From assembly GCF_000213255.1 (NCBI RefSeq), contig NC_015520.1, forward strand, positions 2,128,001-2,192,000: a stretch of DNA of 64,000 nucleotides. Direction: 5' to 3'. This document shows positions 44,997 to 53,957 of the stretch, piece after piece (position 1 is the first letter of the stretch; each line of letters starts with the position of its first letter). Below the pieces are notes generated by a model. That model saw only the letters and a list, made by a program, of their open reading frames with translations, ran no database searches and had not been told where the DNA came from. The stretch is from Mahella australiensis 50-1 BON. GTDB taxonomy: Bacteria; Bacillota; Clostridia; Mahellales; Mahellaceae. Position numbers and translations under genes: made by a program.

Positions 44997-46355
44997 CTAT
45001 TTTTTATTGCTCTTTACCAGATTTTCGATATCGCTCTGCGCCTTATTCAAAGCGTCTTGAACGCTGGCCTTGCCTAAAACAGCAGCATCAATTTGCGGGT
45101 TCAATAGGCTGATGAAATCCGGAGCAAAAATAGGTGTAGGCGTTATCAAGGTTTTATCCATGGCCTCCACTGCCACTTTATATACGTCTATGCTCTGCAA
45201 TTCCGGGTCATTGGCCGCATTTTTATTGGCCACCATATCCAGTCCCCATTTTGCCCAGTAACTTTGAGCATCCACATCGGTAAGGTATTTGATAAATTGA
45301 TACGACTCCTCCGGATGCTTGGCGCCATACGGTATTTCAACCGCAAAGCCTCCGCCCCAGCTCCAATGGCCGCTTCCTTCTTCGCGTTCAGGCACAAAAG
45401 TCACACCATACTTTACGTCTTTTCCATAATCCCTCAATTGAGTGTAGAAGTTCATATTCTGAACCATCATGGATACCTTACCTGATATAAACGGATCAGC
45501 CTGTTGGCTACCGAATTCCGCCTGAAATGCGTTCACCGTCTTTTCACCCAGGCGATTTCTCCAATTGACTATCCACTCCAACGCCTGAATCTTTTCAGGG
45601 GTATTGACATAAACGTTGCCATCTTTATCTATAAAGTTTTTACCATCGCTATTGAGCATCCATATATCGGCGCCTACTCCCCACAGAGGATAAAAGCCTA
45701 TGCGCGTATATTTGCCATTTTCCACTTTATCCAGTTTCTTGGCATATTCCTCCAATTGGGCCCATGTTTGTGGCGGACTCTCTGGATCCAGGCCTACCTC
45801 GGCAAAATGTTCCTTATTCCAGAAAAGAAGCCGTGTGTCGGTGTTGAATGGAAGTCCGTAAGCTTCACCATTGAATAGTACTGCCTCCCAAAGCTGCGGG
45901 AAAAAGCGTTCTTGGATATTCTCGCTTTCCTTGGACAGATACGGGGCTAGATTGGTATTCTGCTTTTGATTGGCCCTATGCGCCACGGTATTGATATCGT
46001 TTATTATCGCATCGGGCGGATTGCCGGCGGCTATAGCAGCCAAGTTCTTTGTCCAGATATCGCCCCATGGTACAAACGTATATTTTACCTCAATCCCATC
46101 CTGAGAACCGTTAAAATCACTTACTATTTTCTCGATGATAGGACGGCGCGTCGCCGAACCCCAAAACGACCAGAAATCAAGCTTAACCTTCTCCTTAGGC
46201 ATATCGGCAGCAGCCTGTTCTCCATCATCCTGCCCTTGATCAGCAGGCGGTGTTGATTGCTCTGATTGTTCAGAATTTGAACAACCTGCTAAAACCATGC
46301 TAAGGCTCAGCAATAGCACCAACAATATGGCCAAAGGTCTTCCAAATCTCTTCAT
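44997..46355 (-). CDS. Sugar ABC transporter substrate-binding lipoprotein
   Basis: A 452-residue family 1 binding protein. The signal peptide ends in VLAGC (lipidated C25) with a Ser/Gln/Asp-rich linker, then the domain starting LDFWSFWGSATRRP. It is the first gene of the sugar-acid operon, with a GGAGG 8 nt upstream. The ligand is probably a sugar acid or its glycoside, inferred from the kinase/aldolase pair downstream. Confidence 0.9.
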   Translation of the reverse strand: MKRFGRPLAILLVLLLSLSMVLAGCSNSEQSEQSTPPADQGQDDGEQAAADMPKEKVKLDFWSFWGSATRRPIIEKIVSDFNGSQDGIEVKYTFVPWGDIWTKNLAAIAAGNPPDAIINDINTVAHRANQKQNTNLAPYLSKESENIQERFFPQLWEAVLFNGEAYGLPFNTDTRLLFWNKEHFAEVGLDPESPPQTWAQLEEYAKKLDKVENGKYTRIGFYPLWGVGADIWMLNSDGKNFIDKDGNVYVNTPEKIQALEWIVNWRNRLGEKTVNAFQAEFGSQQADPFISGKVSMMVQNMNFYTQLRDYGKDVKYGVTFVPEREEGSGHWSWGGGFAVEIPYGAKHPEESYQFIKYLTDVDAQSYWAKWGLDMVANKNAANDPELQSIDVYKVAVEAMDKTLITPTPIFAPDFISLLNPQIDAAVLGKASVQDALNKAQSDIENLVKSNKK

Positions 46356-46664
46356 CTACAATTCCTCCTTACGAATTACGCATAATCCCACAGTATTTAA
46401 TATGTATTATCATTATATTGTGGAATTGCGTTGTTTTCTTAATTATAAATCGTGATTCAGAAATGTTCAAGGAGGAATAAAGGCCATTAAGGTTAGTTAA
46501 ATGCTAATATTACTCATCAATCTTCGTTTATCGAGGTATTGCTTTGAATATCATCGATTTTTATAATTTAACTCCACATAATCATTCAATCATGTTTGTG
46601 ATTATGAATTATTTAAAAGTTAAAAGGCCGGAATGAAAATTTCATTCCGGCCTTTGGATGCTTA
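46356..46664. other. 309-bp intergenic region with operator-like repeats
   Basis: No gene is visible. It holds the sugar-acid operon promoter region: a 9-bp inverted repeat with one mismatch, CCACAGTAT (46388-46396) / ATATTGTGG (46415-46423), overlaps a minus-strand TATAAT (46413-46418). Further on are a perfect 8-bp repeat CATAATCA (46577-46584) / TGATTATG (46599-46606) and a terminator. The first repeat is a candidate DeoR site. Confidence 0.45.
46623..46655 (-). terminator. Intrinsic terminator of the VOC gene
   Basis: A near-perfect stem of about 14-16 bp (AAAGGCCGGAATG... / CATTCCGGCCTTT) followed on the minus strand by TTTTAACTTTT, 9 bp after the VOC gene stop. Confidence 0.85.
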
Positions 46665-47120
46665 TCAATCATTTTCAAGAAGTTCAATCATAACCTTCAG
46701 ATCTGCAATGCTGTCTATATAAGCGTAACGGCCCCCGGTATACTCTCCCTTCTGTACCAACGGCATACCGATCTCCGCAAGCTTATTGACTTTGCCTTGC
46801 ATATCTTTTATAACAAAAGCTATATGGTGTATACCCTCTCCATGAGCATCTAGGAATTCTCGCCATGTCGACGGTTCATCGTCCGGCTCTATGAGTTCGA
46901 TATCGATGTTATTGGACATATGCAAGAATGCCAGTTTAGAACGGGCCTTAGTAGGTTCGCCTTTATATTGCGCTAATGTCTTGTCGTATGTATCGGTTAT
47001 AGTTATCTCTGGAACTTCCATACCAAAAAAATCTGCAAATTTCTTCGCTGATCGTTCTATATTGTTAACAATAATCCCTATCTGTGCGACAGCAGTCGTT
47101 CCCAAAATCCCATTATCCAT
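46665..47120 (-). CDS. VOC-superfamily protein, methylmalonyl-CoA-epimerase-like
   Basis: A 151-residue vicinal-oxygen-chelate protein with paired beta-alpha-beta-beta-beta modules. QIGIIVNNIERSAKKFADFFG begins the first and EGIHHIAFVIKD the second; His and Glu (IELIEPDDEP) are likely metal ligands. It resembles methylmalonyl-CoA epimerases, yet no mutase of that pathway is beside it, so another epimerase/isomerase role is possible. It lies downstream of an aldo/keto reductase after a hairpin. Confidence 0.78.
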   Translation of the reverse strand: MDNGILGTTAVAQIGIIVNNIERSAKKFADFFGMEVPEITITDTYDKTLAQYKGEPTKARSKLAFLHMSNNIDIELIEPDDEPSTWREFLDAHGEGIHHIAFVIKDMQGKVNKLAEIGMPLVQKGEYTGGRYAYIDSIADLKVMIELLEND

Positions 47121-47148
47121 GCAAAAACTCCTTTTAATTTATTGAATC

Positions 47149-47179
47149 GGGCAGAGTGCCACATTACCGCACCCTGCCC
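47149..47179 (-). promoter_or_regulatory. Hairpin between aldo/keto reductase and VOC genes
   Basis: An 11-bp stem with one G-U-type position (GGGCAGAGTGC / GCACCCTGCCC) starts 16 bp after the reductase stop. It has no T-run on the minus strand, so readthrough into the VOC gene is likely. Confidence 0.5.
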
Positions 47180-47194
47180 AAAGCTGACATTTAA

Positions 47195-48004
47195 TTATAA
47201 AAACCGTTTATTTTGATTTAAGCCGCTTATCCTTTCCATATCCTCTTGGGATAATTCAAAGTCAAATATATCGGCATTCTCTTTTATATGTTTCTCATGA
47301 GTAGCCTTCGGTATGGCAACGACATCTTTTTGAATGTCCCATCTCAAAACTATTTGGGCAGGCGTCTTGCCGTATTTTTCTGCTAATTCCTTCAACAGCG
47401 GCACGTTATTGACATTGCCTCGCATTAAAGGACTGTAGGCTTCGAGCTGTATATTATTGGATTTGCAATAATCATATAGTTCCGGTCTCGTGTTAAGCGG
47501 ATGATATTCCACTTGGTCGATAGCTGGAACTACGCCGCTGTCTTTTATTATATCCTCCAAATGATTGACATCAAAATTGCTGACCCCGATAGCGCGAGCT
47601 CTACCGGATTTATAGATATCGATCATAGCTCTCCACGCAGCTATGTATTTATCGCCAACCGGCCAATGTATCAGATACAGGTCCACATATTCGAGCTGTA
47701 ATCTCCTTAGGCTTTGCTCAAAGCCGTCCATTATTGCGTCATAACCATTCGCTTGGTTTTCATTCCACAGCTTTGTGGTTATGAAAAGCTCCTCCCTCGG
47801 TATACCACATTCCTTTATTCCCCGACCCACACCGCTTTCATTGCCATAGATAGCCGCTGTATCTATACTTCTGTAACCAATCTTTGTAGCTATCTTTATG
47901 GACGACGTGGCCTCTTCATCGGTCATCTGCCATACGCCTAAGCCAAGCCATGGCATATTCACACCGTTATTCAATACGGTACATTCCTTTATGCTATCCC
48001 TCAT
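47195..48004 (-). CDS. Aldo/keto reductase (2,5-diketo-gluconate reductase type)
   Basis: A 269-residue NADPH-dependent reductase. The catalytic tetrad is complete: D48 and Y53 in SIDTAAIYGNE, K78 in TTKLW and H113 in LIHWP. The C-terminal IPKATHEKHIKEN is the cofactor 2'-phosphate loop, arguing for NADPH. AGGGGG precedes the start. Substrate is probably a small aldehyde or keto sugar. Confidence 0.92.
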   Translation of the reverse strand: MRDSIKECTVLNNGVNMPWLGLGVWQMTDEEATSSIKIATKIGYRSIDTAAIYGNESGVGRGIKECGIPREELFITTKLWNENQANGYDAIMDGFEQSLRRLQLEYVDLYLIHWPVGDKYIAAWRAMIDIYKSGRARAIGVSNFDVNHLEDIIKDSGVVPAIDQVEYHPLNTRPELYDYCKSNNIQLEAYSPLMRGNVNNVPLLKELAEKYGKTPAQIVLRWDIQKDVVAIPKATHEKHIKENADIFDFELSQEDMERISGLNQNKRFL

Positions 48005-48233
48005 CTTTAGTCCCCCTTACGCAATATTTATGTATATTTATATATTTATTTTAGCACAAAACCCTAGATAGAACAAGTGCTTTGTTTCGCTTTTACTGGC
48101 TTTCCAGCTCAATAACGCAAGAATTATGCCCATCCAATTCTTATAACCGTCAAAACCTTATATACAAAATTATCTATGAAATACATAGCTCGCACAGCAA
48201 TATGGTTGAGCAGTTGCTACGCTCAAATTTGCT

Positions 48234-49349
48234 TTACCTTAACACATCATCTATAAAATAGCCATCCTTATAAAAAAGCTGATCGTCGGCATATATTTCG
48301 CCGCCCTTTCTCATATCGCACAACATGTCCCAATGTATAGTTGAACGATTCCTGCCGCCTGCCTCAGGCATTGAATCCCCTATGGCCATGTGCACAGTAC
48401 CGCCTATTTTTTCATCGAATAGCATGTTCCTAGTAAAACGTTGAATCCCGTAGTTCGTACCTATGGCCACTTCGCCGAAATAGCTTGCACCTTCATCCGT
48501 ATCCAGCAAAGCCTTCAACAAACCCTCACCCTTTTGAGCAGCGGCTTTTACCACCTTGCCGTCCTTTATTTCCAGATATATTCCCTCTATGGCCTTACCC
48601 ATGTAAATACCGGGAAAGCTAAAGGTTATATGTCCGTTTATGGCGTTCTCCACCGGAGATGTAAATATTTCCCCATCAGGAAAGTTCTCTTTACCGTCGC
48701 AATTTATCCATCTCCTGCTCGACGTATTAACAATGATATCGGTGCCTTTTGATATTATATGTATTTCATTCTTATCATTCAGATATTTAACCCATCGTTC
48801 CTGTTCTCTGTGCACTCGCTGCCATTCCGCTATAGGATCATCTTTATCCAATAACCCTGCGCTGTATACGAAATCCTCATACTCCCATAAGCTCATATCA
48901 GCTTCTTGTGCATTGGCTTGTGTAGGAAACTGTGTGCCACACCATCGCAACGTACCGTTGCCCATACGTTCAGAATAAATCTTGCGCCATGTGCTTTGTC
49001 CTCTAGCAGCGATTTGCAGTCTTGCGGGATCTATATTAGCGTTGCAGCGGGTATTTTTATCGCCCCATGCGGTGAGCCACACATCAGCCCTTTCTATCAC
49101 TTGTCTTTGGATGAATCGCTCTTGCAGCAGCTGCTGCTCAGATGCAATTTTCAGCATCAGTTCAGACATTTCGGGTATATCCACAAGCGTCTCCACATGA
49201 GCCCCAACAGATACAGCCTCTTTCGCCACTTCAATTATCCAAGGCAAGGCTATATCTCCGGCCTGCACTAGCACAAAATCACCTTTTTTTACATTGGTTG
49301 AATAATGCACCAACACCTTTGCCAAATTATTTAATCTTGAATCTATCAT
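48234..49349 (-). CDS. M29-family aminopeptidase (AmpS/PepS/thermophilic type)
   Basis: A 371-residue metallo-aminopeptidase. The N-terminal domain begins LNNLAKVLVHYSTNVKKGDFVLVQ. Metal ligands lie in EGIYLEIKDGKV, the GEVAIGTN region and RSTIHWDMLCDMR. It removes N-terminal residues from peptides in the cytoplasm. AAGGAG precedes the ATG. It is a single-gene unit separated from the reductase by about 230 bp in which I see nothing defined. Confidence 0.9.
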   Translation of the reverse strand: MIDSRLNNLAKVLVHYSTNVKKGDFVLVQAGDIALPWIIEVAKEAVSVGAHVETLVDIPEMSELMLKIASEQQLLQERFIQRQVIERADVWLTAWGDKNTRCNANIDPARLQIAARGQSTWRKIYSERMGNGTLRWCGTQFPTQANAQEADMSLWEYEDFVYSAGLLDKDDPIAEWQRVHREQERWVKYLNDKNEIHIISKGTDIIVNTSSRRWINCDGKENFPDGEIFTSPVENAINGHITFSFPGIYMGKAIEGIYLEIKDGKVVKAAAQKGEGLLKALLDTDEGASYFGEVAIGTNYGIQRFTRNMLFDEKIGGTVHMAIGDSMPEAGGRNRSTIHWDMLCDMRKGGEIYADDQLFYKDGYFIDDVLR

Positions 49350-49528
49350 GTCTAAATCTCCTTAATTAATCTCATTCAACAGAGCACCTTTGTATTATAA
49401 TTCTTTATTGGATGCTTTTGCAAGCAATAATCCATGCTTCAGCCCTCGACACTCTAATGAACATTTCAGCGACAACATACATAACATGTATCAGATATCT
49501 TATATATTAATAAAGGTGGTGTTTAATT

Positions 49529-49882
49529 ATGCCTACTTGTCCGTCCGGATCATTTGCATACACGATCAAGGCCGGGGATACCTTTTGGAAGTTAGCCAAA
49601 ACGTATAATACCACGGTGGCAGCTATACAGGCGGCCAACCCCGGGGTTAATCCTAATAAGCTTCAGATAGGCCAGGTAATATGCATACCTGGAAGTAATA
49701 CTCCTCCCGCCAAACCCTGTCCGGCAGGTTCTCGATCATACACGATCAAGGCCGGGGATACCTTTTGGAAGTTAGCCAAAACGTATAATACCACGGTGGC
49801 GGCTATACAGGCAGCTAATCCCGGGGTTAATCCTAATAAGCTTCAGATAGGTCAGGTAATATGCATACCGGTAGGTAAATAA
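49529..49882 (+). CDS. Small protein of two LysM domains
   Basis: A 117-residue protein of two almost identical LysM repeats (about residues 10-53 and 70-113) joined by a Pro-rich linker. LysM binds the glycan of peptidoglycan or chitin. No signal peptide is visible, as in some spore-coat LysM proteins (SafA-like), so a spore-surface role is possible. The two domains are identical in protein sequence over about 44 residues. AAAGGTGG precedes the ATG. Confidence 0.85.
   Translation: MPTCPSGSFAYTIKAGDTFWKLAKTYNTTVAAIQAANPGVNPNKLQIGQVICIPGSNTPPAKPCPAGSRSYTIKAGDTFWKLAKTYNTTVAAIQAANPGVNPNKLQIGQVICIPVGK
49557..49869 (+). repeat. 180-bp-period tandem duplication within the LysM gene
   Basis: About 133 bp (49557-49689) recur at 49737-49869, offset exactly 180 bp. 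I count five or six differences, all at third codon positions and all silent. Confidence 0.9.
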
Positions 49883-49920
49883 CAATCAACACAAATATCA
49901 TATTATAGAGAAAATCGTCA

Positions 49921-49949
49921 TTGACATGCTTTCTCCTGCATGATAGAAT
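49921..49949 (+). promoter_or_regulatory. Promoter of the thiamine operon
   Basis: TTGACA (49921-49926) and TAGAAT (49944-49949) with a 17-bp spacer, about 20 bp before the TPP riboswitch. Confidence 0.8.
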
Positions 49950-49970
49950 ATACAAAAATTGAATAGGTGA

Positions 49971-50066
49971 CCACTGGGGTGCCGGATGAGGCCGGCTGAG
50001 ATAAAGGACCGTTGAATCCTTTGACCCATTGAACCTGATCCGGTTAATGCCGGCGTAGGAATGTGG
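49971..50066 (+). ncRNA. TPP riboswitch (THI element)
   Basis: The conserved cores GGCTGAGA (49993-50000 region), GAACCTGATC (50031-50040) and GGCGTAGGAA are all present in order, with closing arms CCACT / GTGG. It senses thiamine pyrophosphate and controls the thiE-thiC operon that follows. Confidence 0.96.
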
Positions 50067-50079
50067 AATGCGTATATAC

Positions 50080-50118
50080 AGGCCATGGACATCAGGTTCA
50101 TGGCCTTAATTTATTTTT
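50080..50118 (+). terminator. Regulatory terminator of the TPP riboswitch
   Basis: Stem AGGCCATG / CATGGCCT followed by TAATTTATTTTT. Ten nt of its loop and 3' arm, ATCAGGTTCA (50091-50100), are the exact complement of TGAACCTGAT (50030-50039) in the aptamer core, giving an antiterminator that TPP binding would break. Confidence 0.85.
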
Positions 50119-50134
50119 CGAGAGGAGGGATTAT

Positions 50135-50758
50135 ATGAATATATCCGGACTTTATGCCATAGCCGGCAGCTATAGAAATGATAAACCAGTTGAGCGTATG
50201 GTAGAGGCCGCCATAAAAGGCGGCGCCAGTATTATACAGCTGCGCGAAAAGAACACAAGCGCCAAACAATATATAGAAAGAGCAACGCGCGTTAAAGCAA
50301 TAACCGATCGCTACGGCGTGCCTTTGATAATAGATGACAGGGCTGACATAGCGCTGGCCTCCGGAGCAACCGGCGTACACCTCGGCCAAAATGATTTGCC
50401 CATAGAATTTGCCCGACAAATATTAGGCTCATCTGCTGTAATAGGCATATCTGTGCAAACGCCGCAGCAGGCTATAATGGCTCAACGGCAGGGCGCTGAT
50501 TATATAGGAGCAGGTCCTGTATTCCCCACCATATCCAAGGATGATGCAGAACCGCCCATAGGCATCGCCGATCTTTACGACATATGCCATGCCGTGACTA
50601 TACCGGTCATAGCGATAGGCGGTATATACTCATACAACGCAACCGAGGTTATGGGCGCTGGGGCCGCCGGCATAGCGGTAATATCGGCTATATTCAACGC
50701 CCGCGATATAGCAGCGGCAACGGCAGAGCTAATCCAAGCGATGAGGAGGAATACATAG
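50135..50758 (+). CDS. thiE: Thiamine-phosphate synthase
   Basis: A 207-residue barrel enzyme joining HMP-pyrophosphate and HET-phosphate. GGASIIQLREKN binds the pyrophosphate substrate, IIDDRADIAL supplies Mg ligands, GVHLGQNDLP follows, and GAGPVFPTISKDDA plus AIGGIYSYNA complete the site. ATG 50135 follows GGAGGG by 5 nt. It is the first gene after the riboswitch. Confidence 0.95.
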   Translation: MNISGLYAIAGSYRNDKPVERMVEAAIKGGASIIQLREKNTSAKQYIERATRVKAITDRYGVPLIIDDRADIALASGATGVHLGQNDLPIEFARQILGSSAVIGISVQTPQQAIMAQRQGADYIGAGPVFPTISKDDAEPPIGIADLYDICHAVTIPVIAIGGIYSYNATEVMGAGAAGIAVISAIFNARDIAAATAELIQAMRRNT

Positions 50759-50759
50759 C

Positions 50760-51194
50760 ATGAACATAATCGAACAACTGATACTGCGCGTCATAGACGC
50801 CAATATAAACCGCCTGCGCGAAGGGCTGCGCGTATCGGAGGATATATGCCGCTTTGCATTAAACGACGAGACGTTAAGCCAGCAGCTCAAGGCGTTGCGC
50901 CATCAGGTAAAACAGGCCAGTGATCTAATAGCACCCTATCCGCAACTATTGCACGCCCGCGATGTCCAATCCGATGTAGGCGCCGCAACGCCAAATAAAG
51001 ATGAAGATCAGCGCGATAATATACAACGCATATTAGCCGCCAATATGAAACGAACGCAGGAATGTTGCCGCGTGCTGGAGGAATTCGCTAAATTATATTC
51101 CAATGAGGCCGCTTCTACTTTTAAGACTATGCGCTATAATCTATACGCGCTGGAAAAAAATATATACGATATTATGGAGGAAAGAAAGATATGA
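50760..51194 (+). CDS. Stand-alone ThiD2-like protein
   Basis: A 144-residue, mostly helical protein with DANINRLREGLRVSEDICRF near the N-terminus and KRTQECCRVLEEFAK in the middle. I recognise this as the domain found fused to the N-terminus of some ThiE proteins (ThiD2), reported to act as an alternative HMP-phosphate kinase. The recollection is fair but not certain. No ordinary ThiD is in this operon, which fits that job. It starts 1 bp after thiE and overlaps thiM by 4 bp. Confidence 0.72.
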   Translation: MNIIEQLILRVIDANINRLREGLRVSEDICRFALNDETLSQQLKALRHQVKQASDLIAPYPQLLHARDVQSDVGAATPNKDEDQRDNIQRILAANMKRTQECCRVLEEFAKLYSNEAASTFKTMRYNLYALEKNIYDIMEERKI

Positions 51195-51994
51195 CAGGAC
51201 AATTACTGGAGAGAGTACGGCATGAAAAGCCGCTCATACATCACATAACCAATCAGGTGACTATCAACGACTGCGCCAATGCCACGCTGTGCATAGGCGC
51301 TCTCCCGGTCATGACGCATGCTGTCGATGAGGTGGAGGAAATGGCAGCAGCATCCAACGCTCTGGTGATAAATATAGGTACACCCACGCCGGACCAAATA
51401 GATGCCATGGTGGCTGCCGGCAAAAAAGCAAATCGATTGAATATACCGGTTATATTGGATCCCGTAGGCCTCGGAGCAACCAAACTGCGCACCGATACCA
51501 TAAAAAGGTTATTGGATAACGTCCACGTATCCGTAATAAAAGGCAATGCTGGAGAGATAAGCATATTAGCCGGGCAAGGCGGCACCGTCAAAGGCGTTGA
51601 ATCAATAGGGCAATATGATAATATAGAGGCCTCATGCCGCGATGCAGCAAAAATATACGCTTGCACAGTGGTCGTAACCGGCGCTGCCGACATAATAGCC
51701 GACAGCAGCCGCACGCTCAGGGTCGGAAACGGCGACGCCATGATGGGCCGCGTGGTAGGGACGGGATGCATGGCGGCATCGATATTAGGCTGTTTTGCGG
51801 CCGTGGAGAACGATCATGTGCAGTCCTCGGCTGCGGCCATGGCTTGCTTTGGCATAGCCGGACAGTTAGCAGCCAAGAGAGATGATGTAAAAGGCCCCGG
51901 TACTTTTAAAGCCACCCTAATGGATGAGCTGTATAATTTGGATACAGCTTCGATAGAGCAATATCTCAATATAGAGGAGGTTGTAACGATATGA
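51191..51994 (+). CDS. thiM: Hydroxyethylthiazole kinase
   Basis: A 267-residue kinase that phosphorylates the thiazole alcohol HET for salvage. [17 protein letters not shown] binds [11 protein letters not shown] and the late GTGCMAAS anion hole mark the ATP/catalytic site. It overlaps both neighbours by 4 bp (ATGA each). Its presence without thiazole-synthesis genes suggests thiazole salvage together with de novo pyrimidine. Confidence 0.94.
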   Translation: MTGQLLERVRHEKPLIHHITNQVTINDCANATLCIGALPVMTHAVDEVEEMAAASNALVINIGTPTPDQIDAMVAAGKKANRLNIPVILDPVGLGATKLRTDTIKRLLDNVHVSVIKGNAGEISILAGQGGTVKGVESIGQYDNIEASCRDAAKIYACTVVVTGAADIIADSSRTLRVGNGDAMMGRVVGTGCMAASILGCFAAVENDHVQSSAAAMACFGIAGQLAAKRDDVKGPGTFKATLMDELYNLDTASIEQYLNIEEVVTI

Positions 51995-53271
51995 CACAAT
52001 TGCAAGCCGCCAAAAACGGCATCATAACGGAGCAAATGAGGACCGCCGCATTAGCAGAAGGCATAGAGCCAGAAGAACTGCGCCATGGCATTGCCGATGG
52101 CGCTATAGTGCTGCCGGCAAACACAAACCATAAAGGCTTAAATCCAATAGCTGTAGGCAAAGGGTTGAGCACCAAGGTAAACGCCAATATAGGCACATCC
52201 GAGGCTTTTAACGACCTTGCCGCCGAGTTGTCAAAACTTGAGACAGCCGTCAGTGCAGGAGCACATTCGATCATGGATCTGAGTACCGGCGGAGACATAG
52301 ATGACGTGCGCCGGACTATTTTGGATCATTGCAAAGTTATGCTTGGTACAGTACCCATATACCAAACCGCCGTAGAAACGTTGCGTTCCGGTAAAACCAT
52401 AGTGGATATGGAGGTTGATTATATTTTTGATGTAATAGAGAAACAGGCACAAGACGGCGTGGACTTTATGACGGTGCACTGTGGCGTAACTATGGAATCG
52501 ATAGAGCACTTGAGGAAAGAAGGCCGCTTAGCCGATATAGTCAGCCGCGGCGGCTCCTTCATAACCGGCTGGATGTTGCACAACGATAAGCAAAATCCTT
52601 TATACGAGCAATTCGACAGATTGCTGGATATAGCGCTACGCTATGATGTGACGCTAAGCCTCGGCGACGGTTTACGTCCGGGCTGTCTGGCTGACGCCAC
52701 CGACCGCGCTCAGGTAAGTGAGCTGGTAATACTCGGCGAATTGGCTCAAAGAGCCTACGAGGCCGGCGTACAGGTCATGATAGAGGGCCCCGGCCATATG
52801 CCTCTCGATCAAGTAACCGCCAATATACAGCTCGAAAAACGCCTGTGCCACGGCGCACCATTCTATGTGCTGGGCCCACTGGTTACTGATATAGCACCCG
52901 GCTACGATCACATAACCGCAGCCATAGGCGGAGCTATAGCCGCAGCAGCCGGCGCCGACTTCCTGTGCTATGTCACACCAGCCGAACATCTTGGATTGCC
53001 CTCTTCCGGCGATGTACGCGAAGGCGTGATAGCATCGCTTATAGCGGCTCATGCCGCTGATATAGCCAAAGGCGTAAAAGGAGCCATGCAGCGCGACATA
53101 TCGATGGCTAAAGCGCGTAAGGCCCTGAACTGGGAAGAGCAGATAGCACTTTCCATCGACCCTGTAAAATCCAACAGATACCGCCATGAAAAAAATACCG
53201 ATGATGAAGAGGCCTGTACCATGTGCGGCCGTTTTTGTGCCATGAAGTTGGTATCAAAATATCTGTCATAG
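51991..53271 (+). CDS. thiC: Phosphomethylpyrimidine synthase (radical SAM)
   Basis: A 426-residue short-form ThiC that converts aminoimidazole ribotide to HMP-phosphate. MVEGPGH-like [28 protein letters not shown] and the C-terminal Fe-S motif are present. The cysteines are C409, C412 and C416 (Cx2Cx3C). It is the last gene of the operon and supplies the pyrimidine half joined by ThiE. Confidence 0.95.
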   Translation: MTQLQAAKNGIITEQMRTAALAEGIEPEELRHGIADGAIVLPANTNHKGLNPIAVGKGLSTKVNANIGTSEAFNDLAAELSKLETAVSAGAHSIMDLSTGGDIDDVRRTILDHCKVMLGTVPIYQTAVETLRSGKTIVDMEVDYIFDVIEKQAQDGVDFMTVHCGVTMESIEHLRKEGRLADIVSRGGSFITGWMLHNDKQNPLYEQFDRLLDIALRYDVTLSLGDGLRPGCLADATDRAQVSELVILGELAQRAYEAGVQVMIEGPGHMPLDQVTANIQLEKRLCHGAPFYVLGPLVTDIAPGYDHITAAIGGAIAAAAGADFLCYVTPAEHLGLPSSGDVREGVIASLIAAHAADIAKGVKGAMQRDISMAKARKALNWEEQIALSIDPVKSNRYRHEKNTDDEEACTMCGRFCAMKLVSKYLS

Positions 53272-53365
53272 GCTATGAGCATATATTCTTTAACTTTTCG
53301 AACTTTATATAATCTTTTGTTGTCTATATTATAGAAAGCGGTAAAATATACTTGGGTGAAGATGA

Positions 53366-53938
53366 GTGATAGATGTAGAACAACTGGTAAAGAGAAGTCG
53401 CGGCGGTGATGATTCAGCCTTTGCTGAGTTGATAGCAAACTTTCAAGGCAAGGCTTTTTCAATAGCATACGGTATACTGATGGATAAAACCGAGGCTGAG
53501 GATATAGTGCAGGATGCCTTTATAAAGGCTTATTTTTCGTTAAAACAACTTAAGAATCCCGCAGCCTTTCCGTCATGGCTTTTTAAGATCACCGCTCATC
53601 TTGCCCTTAATAAAACGCAGCGGCGCGACAATAAAAATATATCGCTTGACGATGAGGATACCATTACATATATACAGCTTTCACCTGATATATGGAATAC
53701 ACCGGAGGAGGCTTTTATGCGCGCAGAAACTCAGCACATTGTCAAGCAGGCCATGATGTCATTGCCGCCCAAATATAGAGCGGCTATCTCGTTGCGAGAG
53801 ATAGATGGCTTTTCTTATACTGAGATAGCCGATATGCTCCAGATACCGGAAGGCACGGTAAAATCAAGGGTTCATGAAGCCCGGAATATGCTCAAGGACA
53901 GGCTGATTGCTTTTGGCCTTGACATAACCACTTTATGA
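53366..53938 (+). CDS. ECF-type RNA polymerase sigma factor
   Basis: A 190-residue group 4 sigma factor. Region 2 contains AEDIVQDAFIKAYFSLKQL and region 4 the helix-turn-helix YTEIADMLQIPEGTVKSRV. The start is GTG 53366, with GGTGAAG upstream. It is followed 19 bp later by a zinc anti-sigma gene and two membrane proteins, a classical cell-envelope stress unit similar to SigW/RsiW. Confidence 0.93.
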   Translation: MIDVEQLVKRSRGGDDSAFAELIANFQGKAFSIAYGILMDKTEAEDIVQDAFIKAYFSLKQLKNPAAFPSWLFKITAHLALNKTQRRDNKNISLDDEDTITYIQLSPDIWNTPEEAFMRAETQHIVKQAMMSLPPKYRAAISLREIDGFSYTEIADMLQIPEGTVKSRVHEARNMLKDRLIAFGLDITTL

Positions 53939-53957
53939 TTAGCAGGAGGTTTAGCAG

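Noticed and set aside
46440-46620. A small gene with ribosome site aaggaggaa near 46480
   Set aside because: The frames after it stop within a few codons and no downstream start gives a credible protein.
49557-49869. CRISPR-like direct repeats
   Set aside because: Only two 133-bp units inside one open reading frame that encode LysM domains; no spacers or cas genes.
51253-51771. A 172-codon antisense open frame opposite thiM
   Set aside because: thiM is unmistakable on the other strand and coupled to both neighbours; the antisense frame has no recognisable domain.
52672-53187. A 171-codon antisense open frame opposite thiC
   Set aside because: Shadow of thiC, with low-complexity Tyr/Cys-rich content and no ribosome site.
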